Origin: Entomospira nematocerorum
GTDB lineage: Bacteria > Spirochaetota > Spirochaetia > WRBN01
DNA: 21,443 nucleotides
NCBI RefSeq assembly: GCF_028748105.1
Contig: NZ_CP118173.1
Location: 1 to 21,443 of the forward strand
Direction: 5' to 3'
Below, piece by piece: positions 14,924 through 21,443 of this stretch. The position numbers and the translations under genes were made by a program. Numbering within the stretch: the first letter of the stretch is position 1; every line of letters begins with the position of its first letter. Below the pieces are notes generated by a model. The model was given only the letters and a program-made list of their open reading frames with translations, searched no databases and was not told where the DNA came from.

Positions 14924-15883
14924 ATGAATCATATAATCAACTCAATCCAGTTAGATAGTCTGAAAATGATCCATCAGTTGCAAGACATCACGGTATTTGA
15001 TCGAATGCCCAGACTATCAACTGCTACTTGTAAGAGCTATCGACAAAGTGTAATACTCTTCTTTCGTCAATATGGAACAGCGCCATTTAGTGATCTACGC
15101 GATTATATTAAAGATTTTATCATTAACGGTTACACCCTAGAGCGTACGAGTGGCAGACCAACCAGATCTGTGCAGAGTCTAGGAAGCCAGCGAGTGCGTA
15201 AATTCGCCCTGAAGGCGTATTTTAGTCAACTGCTAGAGGCAATTCCTGAGGCTAAACGCTCTCTAATTGATCACATTGATTCCATCCAACTAGCCTCCGA
15301 AGTGAGCAAGACGATGACTCAAGAAAAACTCCTAACGCAGCAAGAGATCGCTCTTTTACTCGGGTTGATTAAACTTACGCCCAAGCAAGAGGCAATTTTA
15401 ACCTTGTTGTACCAGACAGGCTTACGGGCCAGTGAAGCGGTGAATATCAAACTAAGTGATATTATCGATGAGGGAAATCCAGAGTATTGTCGGATTAGAA
15501 TTCTTGGTAAGGGCAAAAAATTACGCTATCCTCTGGTTAAAAAATCATTAATTTATCAGATCCAGCAACTCTACTTGGGGTCATATTATCTCTTTGAAAC
15601 TTCCAATAATCCACCACGTGCGATGAGCTATCACGCTTTGTATAAGATGATTAAGGCCATTGAGAAGAAAGTCTCTAAAGCTGGAATTGTTCTTCACCCT
15701 CATAAGTTACGTCATTCTTTTGCTGCTCATTCATTAGAGATTTTGAAGGATGATGCTTCTGCACTTTCTAAAATCTCTAAGTATCTTGGCCATAGTTCCA
15801 CTGCGATCACAATGGATTATTATCTGCACGGATCGTTGTTGATTGAGGATCTAATGAAAATTCATACTTTACCATTGATATAA
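14924..15883 (+). CDS. Tyrosine recombinase (XerC/XerD-like integrase)
   Basis: A 319-aa site-specific recombinase. An N-terminal SAM-like core-binding domain occupies ~residues 15-125. The catalytic set is complete: R168 in TGLRASEA, K198/K199 in the GKGKKLRY turn, H260 and R263 in HPHKLRHSF, H290 in YLGHSSTAITMDYY, and nucleophile Y299. On a plasmid such enzymes resolve multimers or move cargo. The 3' end (15734-15876) is repeated at 18040-18182 beyond the GmrSD-like gene, so this recombinase, or a relative, was involved in acquiring or rearranging that segment. The start is fixed by the promoter that ends six bases before it. A strong terminator follows the TAA. No dif-like site could be identified. 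Confidence 0.9.
   Translation: MNHIINSIQLDSLKMIHQLQDITVFDRMPRLSTATCKSYRQSVILFFRQYGTAPFSDLRDYIKDFIINGYTLERTSGRPTRSVQSLGSQRVRKFALKAYFSQLLEAIPEAKRSLIDHIDSIQLASEVSKTMTQEKLLTQQEIALLLGLIKLTPKQEAILTLLYQTGLRASEAVNIKLSDIIDEGNPEYCRIRILGKGKKLRYPLVKKSLIYQIQQLYLGSYYLFETSNNPPRAMSYHALYKMIKAIEKKVSKAGIVLHPHKLRHSFAAHSLEILKDDASALSKISKYLGHSSTAITMDYYLHGSLLIEDLMKIHTLPLI
15734..15876 (+). repeat. 143-bp direct repeat, copy 1 (inside intact recombinase)
   Basis: Matches 18040-18182 without gaps at 131 of 143 positions by hand count (about 92 percent). Both copies lie in the same orientation and flank the GmrSD-like gene. It encodes the catalytic H/Y end of the recombinase. Confidence 0.9.
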
Positions 15884-15922
15884 ATAAAAAAGGAGTCAAG
15901 CCTGACTCCTTTTTTATTTATA
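15879..15922. terminator. Strong bidirectional terminator between recombinase and GmrSD-like gene
   Basis: A perfect 20-base-pair stem with loop AGCC; its core is AAAAAAGGAGTCA / TGACTCCTTTTTT. A-run on one side and T-run on the other make it work for both converging genes. It starts at the recombinase stop and ends four bases before the other gene's stop. Confidence 0.88.
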
Positions 15923-15926
15923 CATA

Positions 15927-17879
15927 TTAATTTTTTGGTAAATCCCAAAGTTTTAAAACTAAATCGGTTAATTTTCTTGTTCGATCATCAATAGCTGCCT
16001 CGTCCCAAACTACTAGCTTATTTTCATTATATGGATTAATAAGATGTTTTTTATTTAAAAGAGATGATTCCCCCAATTTTTCTATTCCTTTGATTTTACC
16101 ATCTTTGGAACCTTTCATTTTAATATTAAAAGCATAATTACTTATGTTTTTATTAATTTTTGCAGTAAGTAAAGTCATATTTCCAAATTTATGCACTGCT
16201 CGTTCACGTTGAAGTTGATGTTCTTCGCCTTCAACTGGCCAGTGTTCTTGCCATTTTTTAGGAAGTATATGTTCCAATTGGAGTCCATCTAGCTTAGCAT
16301 AAATATTGTTTCCATTGCCATCACTCTCTTGATTTCGCTCATTTAGCTCTAACCAAAATAGCAGTTGAGTTGCAAGCTTTATAGATTTTTGGCGATCTAA
16401 TTCTTTTAATCCTAATAAAACTTTATTATCGTCATTAATATCGGAATTTTGTGAAGCTTCAATACTGCCATAAATTTCTGTTCGCAATTGTTTAGCTTTT
16501 TCATATAAAGCGTTGTTGTTTTCTAAGAATTTTTTGTTGTCAGTTTCATATTCTTTGGTTGGGCTATTTATGATTTGTGTAATAATAATATATTTTTCTA
16601 AATCACATAGATCTCTTTCAATGGCTATATTTTCATATTTGTTTTTATAAAGTAAGTCTAAAATATATGCATCAAATGCACTAATATTTAAACTATTTAA
16701 AATTAGACTTAGGCGTTTTTGGATATTATCCAAGTTGGTATTTGCTTGATAGACTTGCTCATATTTGTTACCCAATGTTTTAAAATCATAATAAAGATCG
16801 CTGTATTTTTCGATTTCCTCAAGTTTATCTTTCATTTTTGAAAACTGATTAACTTCCCCAAATGTCTCTGTAAATTTTTTAGGAAGTATATTACGATTTT
16901 TATCTGAATGGAAGAATCCTTTAATAACAGCATAAGCAATTAAAAATTGTGTTAAATGGTTATATGGACGCAAGTCTTCTTGCCAAAATAATACTTTATC
17001 CTTATCATTAGCAGGCTCAAATTTATTCTCCCAATATTTTAAATATAATTCAACAACTGCTAAATTATCAGCTTTTGCTCCATTTTCTTTTTTGTAAGCA
17101 TCATAAATTTCTTGAAAAATGCTATTTTTGATAATGTCAGAAATGAATAATTTAGCTCCTGCGCTATTTAATGTGTCAAAAATATTTTGTTCGTCGTCGT
17201 CATCATTTTTTAGTTTGATACCGACTAGAATTTTATAGTTACTATCAACTAAATAAGTAAGTATGTTGATAGCTTTTTCTGGACTATTTATTTTATTAAA
17301 AAAATATGAATAGCACTGAATCATTAAAGGTACTACTTTTTCTTTTTTTATACCCTTTTTTTTATTCGATTTATAGTTATTTTTTAATATTTCTAAATTT
17401 CTTTTTAATACTTCTTCAGAAGTATTAACTTCTGTGTTAAGATTCATAACTTCCTTATATGCAGCTTGATCTTTATGTGAATGCTTTATTAGCAATGAAA
17501 ATTTCTCAGATTCATTAGCATCAGTATCAGTGAGTAGCTCTAGTGCATTGTTAAAACATCTTTTTTTCTGATCTTGCGTAGAACCTTTAATGCTGATGTA
17601 ATCATATGCAGCTTTTACTAAAATAGATAAAGTCGTTAATCGTTGCTGTCCATCAATAATAAGAAAGGATTCTCTACCTGTTCTTTTATCAATTTTACCT
17701 TCAATTTTTTTTAAAATAATAGATCCAAGAAAATTACTCTTATTATTATTCTCTAATGTATCCCATAACTTATCCCAATTTTCTTCTTTCCATACATAGC
17801 CACGTTGAAAATAAGGAATTTCTAGCTCAGCTATATCTGTTGTCATTAATTTACTAAAGCTATAAGCTTCAACATCCAT
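15927..17879 (-). CDS. GmrSD/BrxU/SspE-like type IV restriction-type protein (DUF262 + DUF1524)
   Basis: A 650-aa fused protein. The N-terminal DUF262 domain shows IPYFQRGYVW (residues 21-30), FLGSII and IIDGQQRLTTLSIL with D76-R80, the nucleotide-binding ParB-like signature; FDTLNSAGAKL follows near ~245. The C-terminal DUF1524 part shows LEHILPKKW with H537 and P540 and GNMTLLTAKINKNISN, an HNH-type nuclease. Family members (GmrSD, BrxU, SspE) cut modified or unmodified phage DNA, using NTP hydrolysis. GmrSD proper targets glucosylated hydroxymethylcytosine; the target here is unknown. I chose the ATG at 17879 because GAGG stands about eight bases before it; ten upstream codons are rejected. 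No Ssp or BREX genes are nearby, so it is probably a stand-alone unit. It is very AT-rich and lies between direct repeats, signs of recent arrival. Confidence 0.85.
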   Translation of the reverse strand: MDVEAYSFSKLMTTDIAELEIPYFQRGYVWKEENWDKLWDTLENNNKSNFLGSIILKKIEGKIDKRTGRESFLIIDGQQRLTTLSILVKAAYDYISIKGSTQDQKKRCFNNALELLTDTDANESEKFSLLIKHSHKDQAAYKEVMNLNTEVNTSEEVLKRNLEILKNNYKSNKKKGIKKEKVVPLMIQCYSYFFNKINSPEKAINILTYLVDSNYKILVGIKLKNDDDDEQNIFDTLNSAGAKLFISDIIKNSIFQEIYDAYKKENGAKADNLAVVELYLKYWENKFEPANDKDKVLFWQEDLRPYNHLTQFLIAYAVIKGFFHSDKNRNILPKKFTETFGEVNQFSKMKDKLEEIEKYSDLYYDFKTLGNKYEQVYQANTNLDNIQKRLSLILNSLNISAFDAYILDLLYKNKYENIAIERDLCDLEKYIIITQIINSPTKEYETDNKKFLENNNALYEKAKQLRTEIYGSIEASQNSDINDDNKVLLGLKELDRQKSIKLATQLLFWLELNERNQESDGNGNNIYAKLDGLQLEHILPKKWQEHWPVEGEEHQLQRERAVHKFGNMTLLTAKINKNISNYAFNIKMKGSKDGKIKGIEKLGESSLLNKKHLINPYNENKLVVWDEAAIDDRTRKLTDLVLKLWDLPKN

Positions 17880-18039
17880 TTTAATTACCTCAAAGTAACA
17901 ATTACCCATAAATAAGATTTATTAATTCTTGGGAAATTATTTTTTAATATAAGATTAACATAAATAAATAAATTATTCAATAATATAAATTAATAATAAA
18001 TAAAATATGATGTTTATTTTATTTTATTTAGGTTATACC

Positions 18040-18192
18040 TTAGAGATTTTAAAGGATGACGCATCCGCACTTTCTAAAATCTCTAAGTCTCTTGATCATA
18101 GTTCAACCGCAATCACAATGGATTATTATCTGCACGGATTGTTGTTGAGTGAGGATCTAATGAAAATTCATACTTTACCATTAACTAATTAG
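18040..18192 (+). pseudogene. Truncated 3' end of a second tyrosine recombinase (direct-repeat copy 2)
   Basis: Encodes LEILKDDASALSKISKSLDH and DYYLHGLLLSEDLMKIHTL, matching the last 50 residues of the recombinase at 14924, with the final histidine and tyrosine kept. The rest of the gene is missing: upstream of 18040 the sequence is unrelated AT-rich DNA. Twelve differences over 143 bases show that it is not a fresh copy of the intact gene but the tail of a diverged relative. An open frame begins at 18007 but has no ribosome site. Confidence 0.85.
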
Positions 18193-18235
18193 TGATAAAC
18201 CTCCTGTAATAAGGGGTAGGGGAAAGATCTTTTTG

Positions 18236-18266
18236 ACTCTATGTGTGATCGACATAGAGTTTTTTA
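18236..18266 (+). terminator. Terminator downstream of the truncated recombinase
   Basis: ACTCTATGT (18236-18244) and ACATAGAGT (18252-18260) form a nine-base-pair stem, followed by five T. It would end the transcript of the former recombinase gene. Confidence 0.8.
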
Positions 18267-18302
18267 TCATCCTGTACAACTAATTATATGCGTTTCAATA
18301 TT

Positions 18303-18337
18303 AGCCCTTTTGTTTCACCAGCAAGGGGCTTTTTTTA
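18303..18337 (+). terminator. Second terminator before the serine recombinase
   Basis: AGCCC...TTTTG and CAAGGGGCT (18322-18330) pair with one wobble and a bulge, followed by seven T. Two terminators in a row insulate the serine recombinase from upstream reading. Confidence 0.65.
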
Positions 18338-18395
18338 TTCATAACTAATTTGATATGAACCCCTATATTACTTAACGGAAAAAGGAAACGCAAAT

Positions 18396-19361
18396 ATGGT
18401 GAAAACAAAAATCTATCTCTACGGTAGGACATCCTCCGATGAGGAGACGCAGCATAATCAACAGCATTATATAGAGCAACGGACTATTTTAACCAATTAT
18501 ACAGGTAAAATTTATTTTGATATTGGCATCAGTGGCGACGTCCCGCTAAGTCATCGACAACAGCTTAAAAATATCGTAAGAAGTATTCAAAGATCGCATT
18601 ATCATCTCTATGTCATTAGGGTTACTACGATTAGCCGTTTCTCTCGTTCTCTTGCTTTATTGGAGCAGATTATTAATCTAACTAAAAATAGAAACATCCA
18701 ACTAGAAATTCTCGTTGGCGATACAAATTTAAAAAGGGGTGGCTATGATTTAGCCTCTTCTGAAGTACGCCAAGGTGTTCTGAAAGCTCAAAATTCAATT
18801 TTGCTTCAACGAGAAAAAAAAGAAACTCAACGACAGCTGGCTCAACTCTGTTATAGCACGGGATTAGTAATGCGGAACATTGTTTTTGATTACAGAAGCA
18901 TTAATTACTTAGGGTTATTCGCTACACGTTTTAATAAATCTCACTATCAAAAAAACAAACAAGTTATGAATAGAATCAATGCATTGCGTCGGGCAGGTAA
19001 GTCAACCGCAGCGATTGCAACCCGATTAAATTTATCTAAACGGACGATTAATCGGAAACTAAGTCAGCAAAAAGAAGCCTTAATATTGCTGTGGAAACTA
19101 AAGCACCAGCAAGTATTAACTTGGGTGCAACGAGTTAAAATCGATGATTTTGGGACAACCGCTTTGATCCAAAAATCCCCACCAGCCAAAGAATCAAAGA
19201 CGGTCTACTACGCTCTAGCCTATCAGAGACTATCCAAAAAGCTAGCTAAAGAGGATTTGGTGGCGGTGCAAGTCGGTATTAACCAACTAAATTTAGTGGA
19301 CTATGAAGCTACCTTTTTAGATGAGATAGAAGAAGAATTAAACGATGTGGTTAGTTGTTAA
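18396..19361 (+). CDS. Divergent serine recombinase / resolvase-like protein
   Basis: A 321-aa protein. The N-terminus has the resolvase active-site form Y-x-R-x-S (YLYGRTSSDEE, R11 and probable nucleophile S13). TTISRFSRSLALLEQI near residues 77-91 carries the conserved R81 and R84. A helix-turn-helix at ~191-225 (LRRAGKSTAAIATRLNLSKR) binds DNA. A basic and then acidic C-terminal extension of about 95 residues, ending EIEEELNDVVSC, exceeds the usual ~185-aa resolvase. It may resolve plasmid multimers or act in an invertase-like way. The first positions are less conserved than in Tn3-type resolvases (the usual D-x-Q is DEETQ). AAAGGA stands about ten bases before the ATG. It is monocistronic, ahead of the KAP gene with a separate promoter between. 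Confidence 0.75.
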   Translation: MVKTKIYLYGRTSSDEETQHNQQHYIEQRTILTNYTGKIYFDIGISGDVPLSHRQQLKNIVRSIQRSHYHLYVIRVTTISRFSRSLALLEQIINLTKNRNIQLEILVGDTNLKRGGYDLASSEVRQGVLKAQNSILLQREKKETQRQLAQLCYSTGLVMRNIVFDYRSINYLGLFATRFNKSHYQKNKQVMNRINALRRAGKSTAAIATRLNLSKRTINRKLSQQKEALILLWKLKHQQVLTWVQRVKIDDFGTTALIQKSPPAKESKTVYYALAYQRLSKKLAKEDLVAVQVGINQLNLVDYEATFLDEIEEELNDVVSC

Positions 19362-19412
19362 TGTTATTACTCGTACTTATTATTTGCATTGTAGTAATGA
19401 TAAAAAAATTTA

Positions 19413-19421
19413 TGCTATAAT
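19413..19421 (+). promoter_or_regulatory. Extended -10 promoter of the KAP gene
   Basis: TGCTATAAT at 19413-19421 is an exact extended -10 element; no good -35 box stands at the right distance, as is common for this promoter type. The ribosome site GAGG at about 19431-19434 precedes the ATG at 19444. Confidence 0.55.
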
Positions 19422-19443
19422 GAAATGAATGAGGTAGTAGAAA

Positions 19444-21426
19444 ATGGTTTTTATAGATGATGCTATCAAGTCAGCAGAAGAAGATATGCTGGGATTTGAC
19501 AAGTATGCAAAGATGATAAAAGGTTTGATTGATGATGCCAAGGATAAACCGTTTTCGATTGGTATTAATGGTAAGTGGGGTAGTGGTAAATCGTCGTTAC
19601 TTAACTTAGTAAAAAATGAGTTGGAAGAAGATCTAAAAACAAGTGATAACCAACAGAGTGAATCAGCTCAAAAAGCAAATGAAAAACTCTACAAAGGTTA
19701 TATCATTGTCGAGTTTGATGCGTGGCTCTATCAAGGCTATTATGATGCACGAGTAGCACTATTAGAGCAACTCTTTGAAAAAATTGAACCTAAACATCAG
19801 CTCAAAAAGCAAATGAAAAAAGTCATCAATCTTCTCCCTAAAACTATAAATATGGTTAATCAAATATGGTCATCTCAAATATTTTCTTACTTGAAACCCT
19901 TCTTAATAGGAATCTTATCATTACTAAGTATTACAACAGCCTTAAATCAATTTTTTAATTTATTTCCAAAATCAACAGGGTCTATCATATCATTAATTTT
20001 TATCATTCTAATTGTAGTTATTATTTTTATTGGAATAAAGTTTTCGAGCCCAATATCTTTGGATAGTGATATTAAAAACTTACGTGAAGCCATAGAAAAA
20101 CACCTAGATAAAGGGAAGAAAAAACTTGTTGTCTTAGTGGATGATTTAGATCGTTGTCAGCCTGCTACTGCCATCGCCACTTTAGAAGCGATCCGATTGT
20201 TTCTGCATATTAATCGCACTGTTATTCTATTAGCGAGTGATAAAGAGGTTCTACAACAAGCCGTAAAGAAGCAATTTGTCTTAAACAACAGTGATGTAGA
20301 TGACCGTGCTAGTGCGTATTTTGATAGGCTGATTAATATAGAGCTTAAAATTCCTCGGCTAACAGAAAAGAATTTAAAGAAATTCCTAGAAAAGCTATTA
20401 GATAAGGAATTAGGAAATAAATTTACTGACAAAGAGATTAGTAGTCTAAGTCAAGTTATCACTTATACTCCTCACCTGCATGGGGACATTCGTAAGTTAA
20501 AACAAATATTTAATAAATTCTCTCTTATCGAAAAATTGCTAGATAAAGATGCCGTAGTCAATCCCATGCTAATTGTCAAGCTATTATTGCTGGAAGCAAC
20601 AGATAATTCACTCTGTTTTCAAAGGATATGGAGTGCCGTTAATTATGAGGGTGAATACCCTTGGATATTTACCACACAAAATAGAACGAAGCATCTTTTA
20701 CAAGAAGAGCAATTTTATATAGATGAAACAACACCTATTCGAGATCGCCATTTTATTAAATTATGGTTACTTTTACCTCCTTTACTCACTAGTAATAATG
20801 ATGACCTTTATTTAGAGGACACTGTTAACTTAATTGCTGAGCAATGGCAGGGTAAAGAAATTTATATTCAGCGATACACCAATCAAGAAGTTATGAATAA
20901 GGTGAAGAATAATACGATTTTCCCAGATTTAGCATTAATAAAAACTTTTAAAGAAAATTCTTTTTATGACAGGATTCTCTTTTATCTTGCATTAAATCGT
21001 GCATTGGAAGAAGAGGTTTTCGTCAATAAATTTGAAGAATCAAATACCATAATAACTTTATTTAATTTACTACTAAGCTTCGATTCCATAACTATACAAC
21101 AACTAGCATTGGACCAACATATAAGGGAAAAAGATGCAAATAAAAAACTGCTTGATGGTATATCGCCCGTATTATATAAGCTAAAGGATATGGATCCTTC
21201 GTTAATTACATTCGCACTTGTTAAGCTTTTATGTGAAAACTATTTTATTAACGATGGCGACAGCTTGAGTCAATTTATTAAACACTTATGGTCCATAGGC
21301 TTCGGACTGGAAAAATATGAGATAAATATTTATCTCATCAAAAATTACCCCCAAAAAATAAGAGACATTTTAGCAGAAGAAGGACTACACGTATTAGTAG
21401 ACTTGAAACACAAAAAGCATCGCTAA
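19444..21426 (+). CDS. KAP-family P-loop NTPase with two membrane helices
   Basis: A 660-aa membrane-bound NTPase of the KAP family, named after Kidins220/ARMS and the F-plasmid protein PifA that excludes phage T7. Walker A is GKWGSGKSS at residues 43-51. Two membrane helices at ~148-171 and ~178-200 sit between Walker A and Walker B, the hallmark insertion of the family. Walker B is LVVLVDDLDR at 228-237 with D233/D234. RLFLHINRTVILLASDKEVL and DRASAYFDRLINIELKIP follow. The C-terminal half (~380-660) is helical and unrecognised and may be the sensor or effector part. The gene runs over the contig joint, its last 110 bases also being present at 1-110. It is probably an anti-phage protein that acts at the membrane, by family analogy only. 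It stands next to other defence genes on the circle. Confidence 0.88.
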   Translation: MVFIDDAIKSAEEDMLGFDKYAKMIKGLIDDAKDKPFSIGINGKWGSGKSSLLNLVKNELEEDLKTSDNQQSESAQKANEKLYKGYIIVEFDAWLYQGYYDARVALLEQLFEKIEPKHQLKKQMKKVINLLPKTINMVNQIWSSQIFSYLKPFLIGILSLLSITTALNQFFNLFPKSTGSIISLIFIILIVVIIFIGIKFSSPISLDSDIKNLREAIEKHLDKGKKKLVVLVDDLDRCQPATAIATLEAIRLFLHINRTVILLASDKEVLQQAVKKQFVLNNSDVDDRASAYFDRLINIELKIPRLTEKNLKKFLEKLLDKELGNKFTDKEISSLSQVITYTPHLHGDIRKLKQIFNKFSLIEKLLDKDAVVNPMLIVKLLLLEATDNSLCFQRIWSAVNYEGEYPWIFTTQNRTKHLLQEEQFYIDETTPIRDRHFIKLWLLLPPLLTSNNDDLYLEDTVNLIAEQWQGKEIYIQRYTNQEVMNKVKNNTIFPDLALIKTFKENSFYDRILFYLALNRALEEEVFVNKFEESNTIITLFNLLLSFDSITIQQLALDQHIREKDANKKLLDGISPVLYKLKDMDPSLITFALVKLLCENYFINDGDSLSQFIKHLWSIGFGLEKYEINIYLIKNYPQKIRDILAEEGLHVLVDLKHKKHR

Positions 21427-21443
21427 CCCATAGATAGGGATGC
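21317..21443. repeat. Terminal overlap of a circular contig (right copy)
   Basis: Identical to bases 1-127. The sequence of the circle therefore ends at 21316 and continues at 1. Confidence 0.95.

Noticed and set aside
17950..17975. XerC/XerD dif-like site (GATTAACATAA resembles one arm)
   Set aside because: One arm matches ATTTAACATAA at most positions, but the opposite arm after six bases does not match, and the surroundings are simple AT-rich DNA.
1..21443. Insertion sequences, tRNA or rRNA genes
   Set aside because: No transposase frame, terminal inverted repeats with target duplications, cloverleaf or rRNA sequence could be recognised on either strand.

Overview
The first and last 127 bases of the window are identical, so this is a circular molecule of about 21,316 bp whose assembler left a 127-base overlap. 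The last gene runs through the joint. It is AT-rich, uses the standard code and bacterial promoters, and carries a replication gene, a partition pair, addiction modules and two recombinases. That makes it a small plasmid. Gene types (ParA/RHH partition pair, RelBE, VapD, type III R-M, GmrSD-like protein) suggest a low-GC proteobacterium, probably gammaproteobacterial, but the sequence does not fix the genus. I see no relaxase, coupling protein or type IV secretion gene, so transfer by its own means is unlikely.

Layout: (i) 19.4-21.4 kb and across the joint, a membrane KAP P-loop NTPase. (ii) 0.1-1.0 kb, a methylase remnant, an unknown 134-aa gene behind a palindromic operator, and a promoter with its own palindrome. 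(iii) 1.1-5.7 kb, a type III restriction-modification operon in the order res-mod. (iv) 5.8-8.0 kb on the minus strand, a large unrecognised protein with PIN-like motifs, coiled coil and two membrane helices. (v) 8.06-9.64 kb, a graveyard of decayed genes. (vi) 9.7-12.4 kb, the backbone: a primase-like replication protein, then a convergent ParA plus RHH partition operon with an AT palindrome upstream. (vii) 12.5-14.8 kb, one decayed gene, two RelE-superfamily toxin-antitoxin pairs and a VapD ribonuclease. (viii) 14.9-18.2 kb, a tyrosine recombinase, a GmrSD/BrxU/SspE-like protein and a truncated second recombinase 3' end. (ix) 18.4-19.4 kb, a divergent serine recombinase.

The plasmid therefore combines maintenance (Rep, Par, two TA pairs, perhaps VapD) with a concentration of anti-phage or anti-DNA genes (type III R-M, GmrSD-like, KAP NTPase, PIN-like membrane protein). 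The best candidate for something undescribed is the 751-aa protein at 5786-8041. Two further patterns stand out. Three genes (this one, vapD, the tyrosine recombinase) have a -10 box exactly six bases before ATG, so their transcripts should be leaderless. The decayed genes carry TAA/TAG mostly where glutamine would fit, which points to C-to-T decay.
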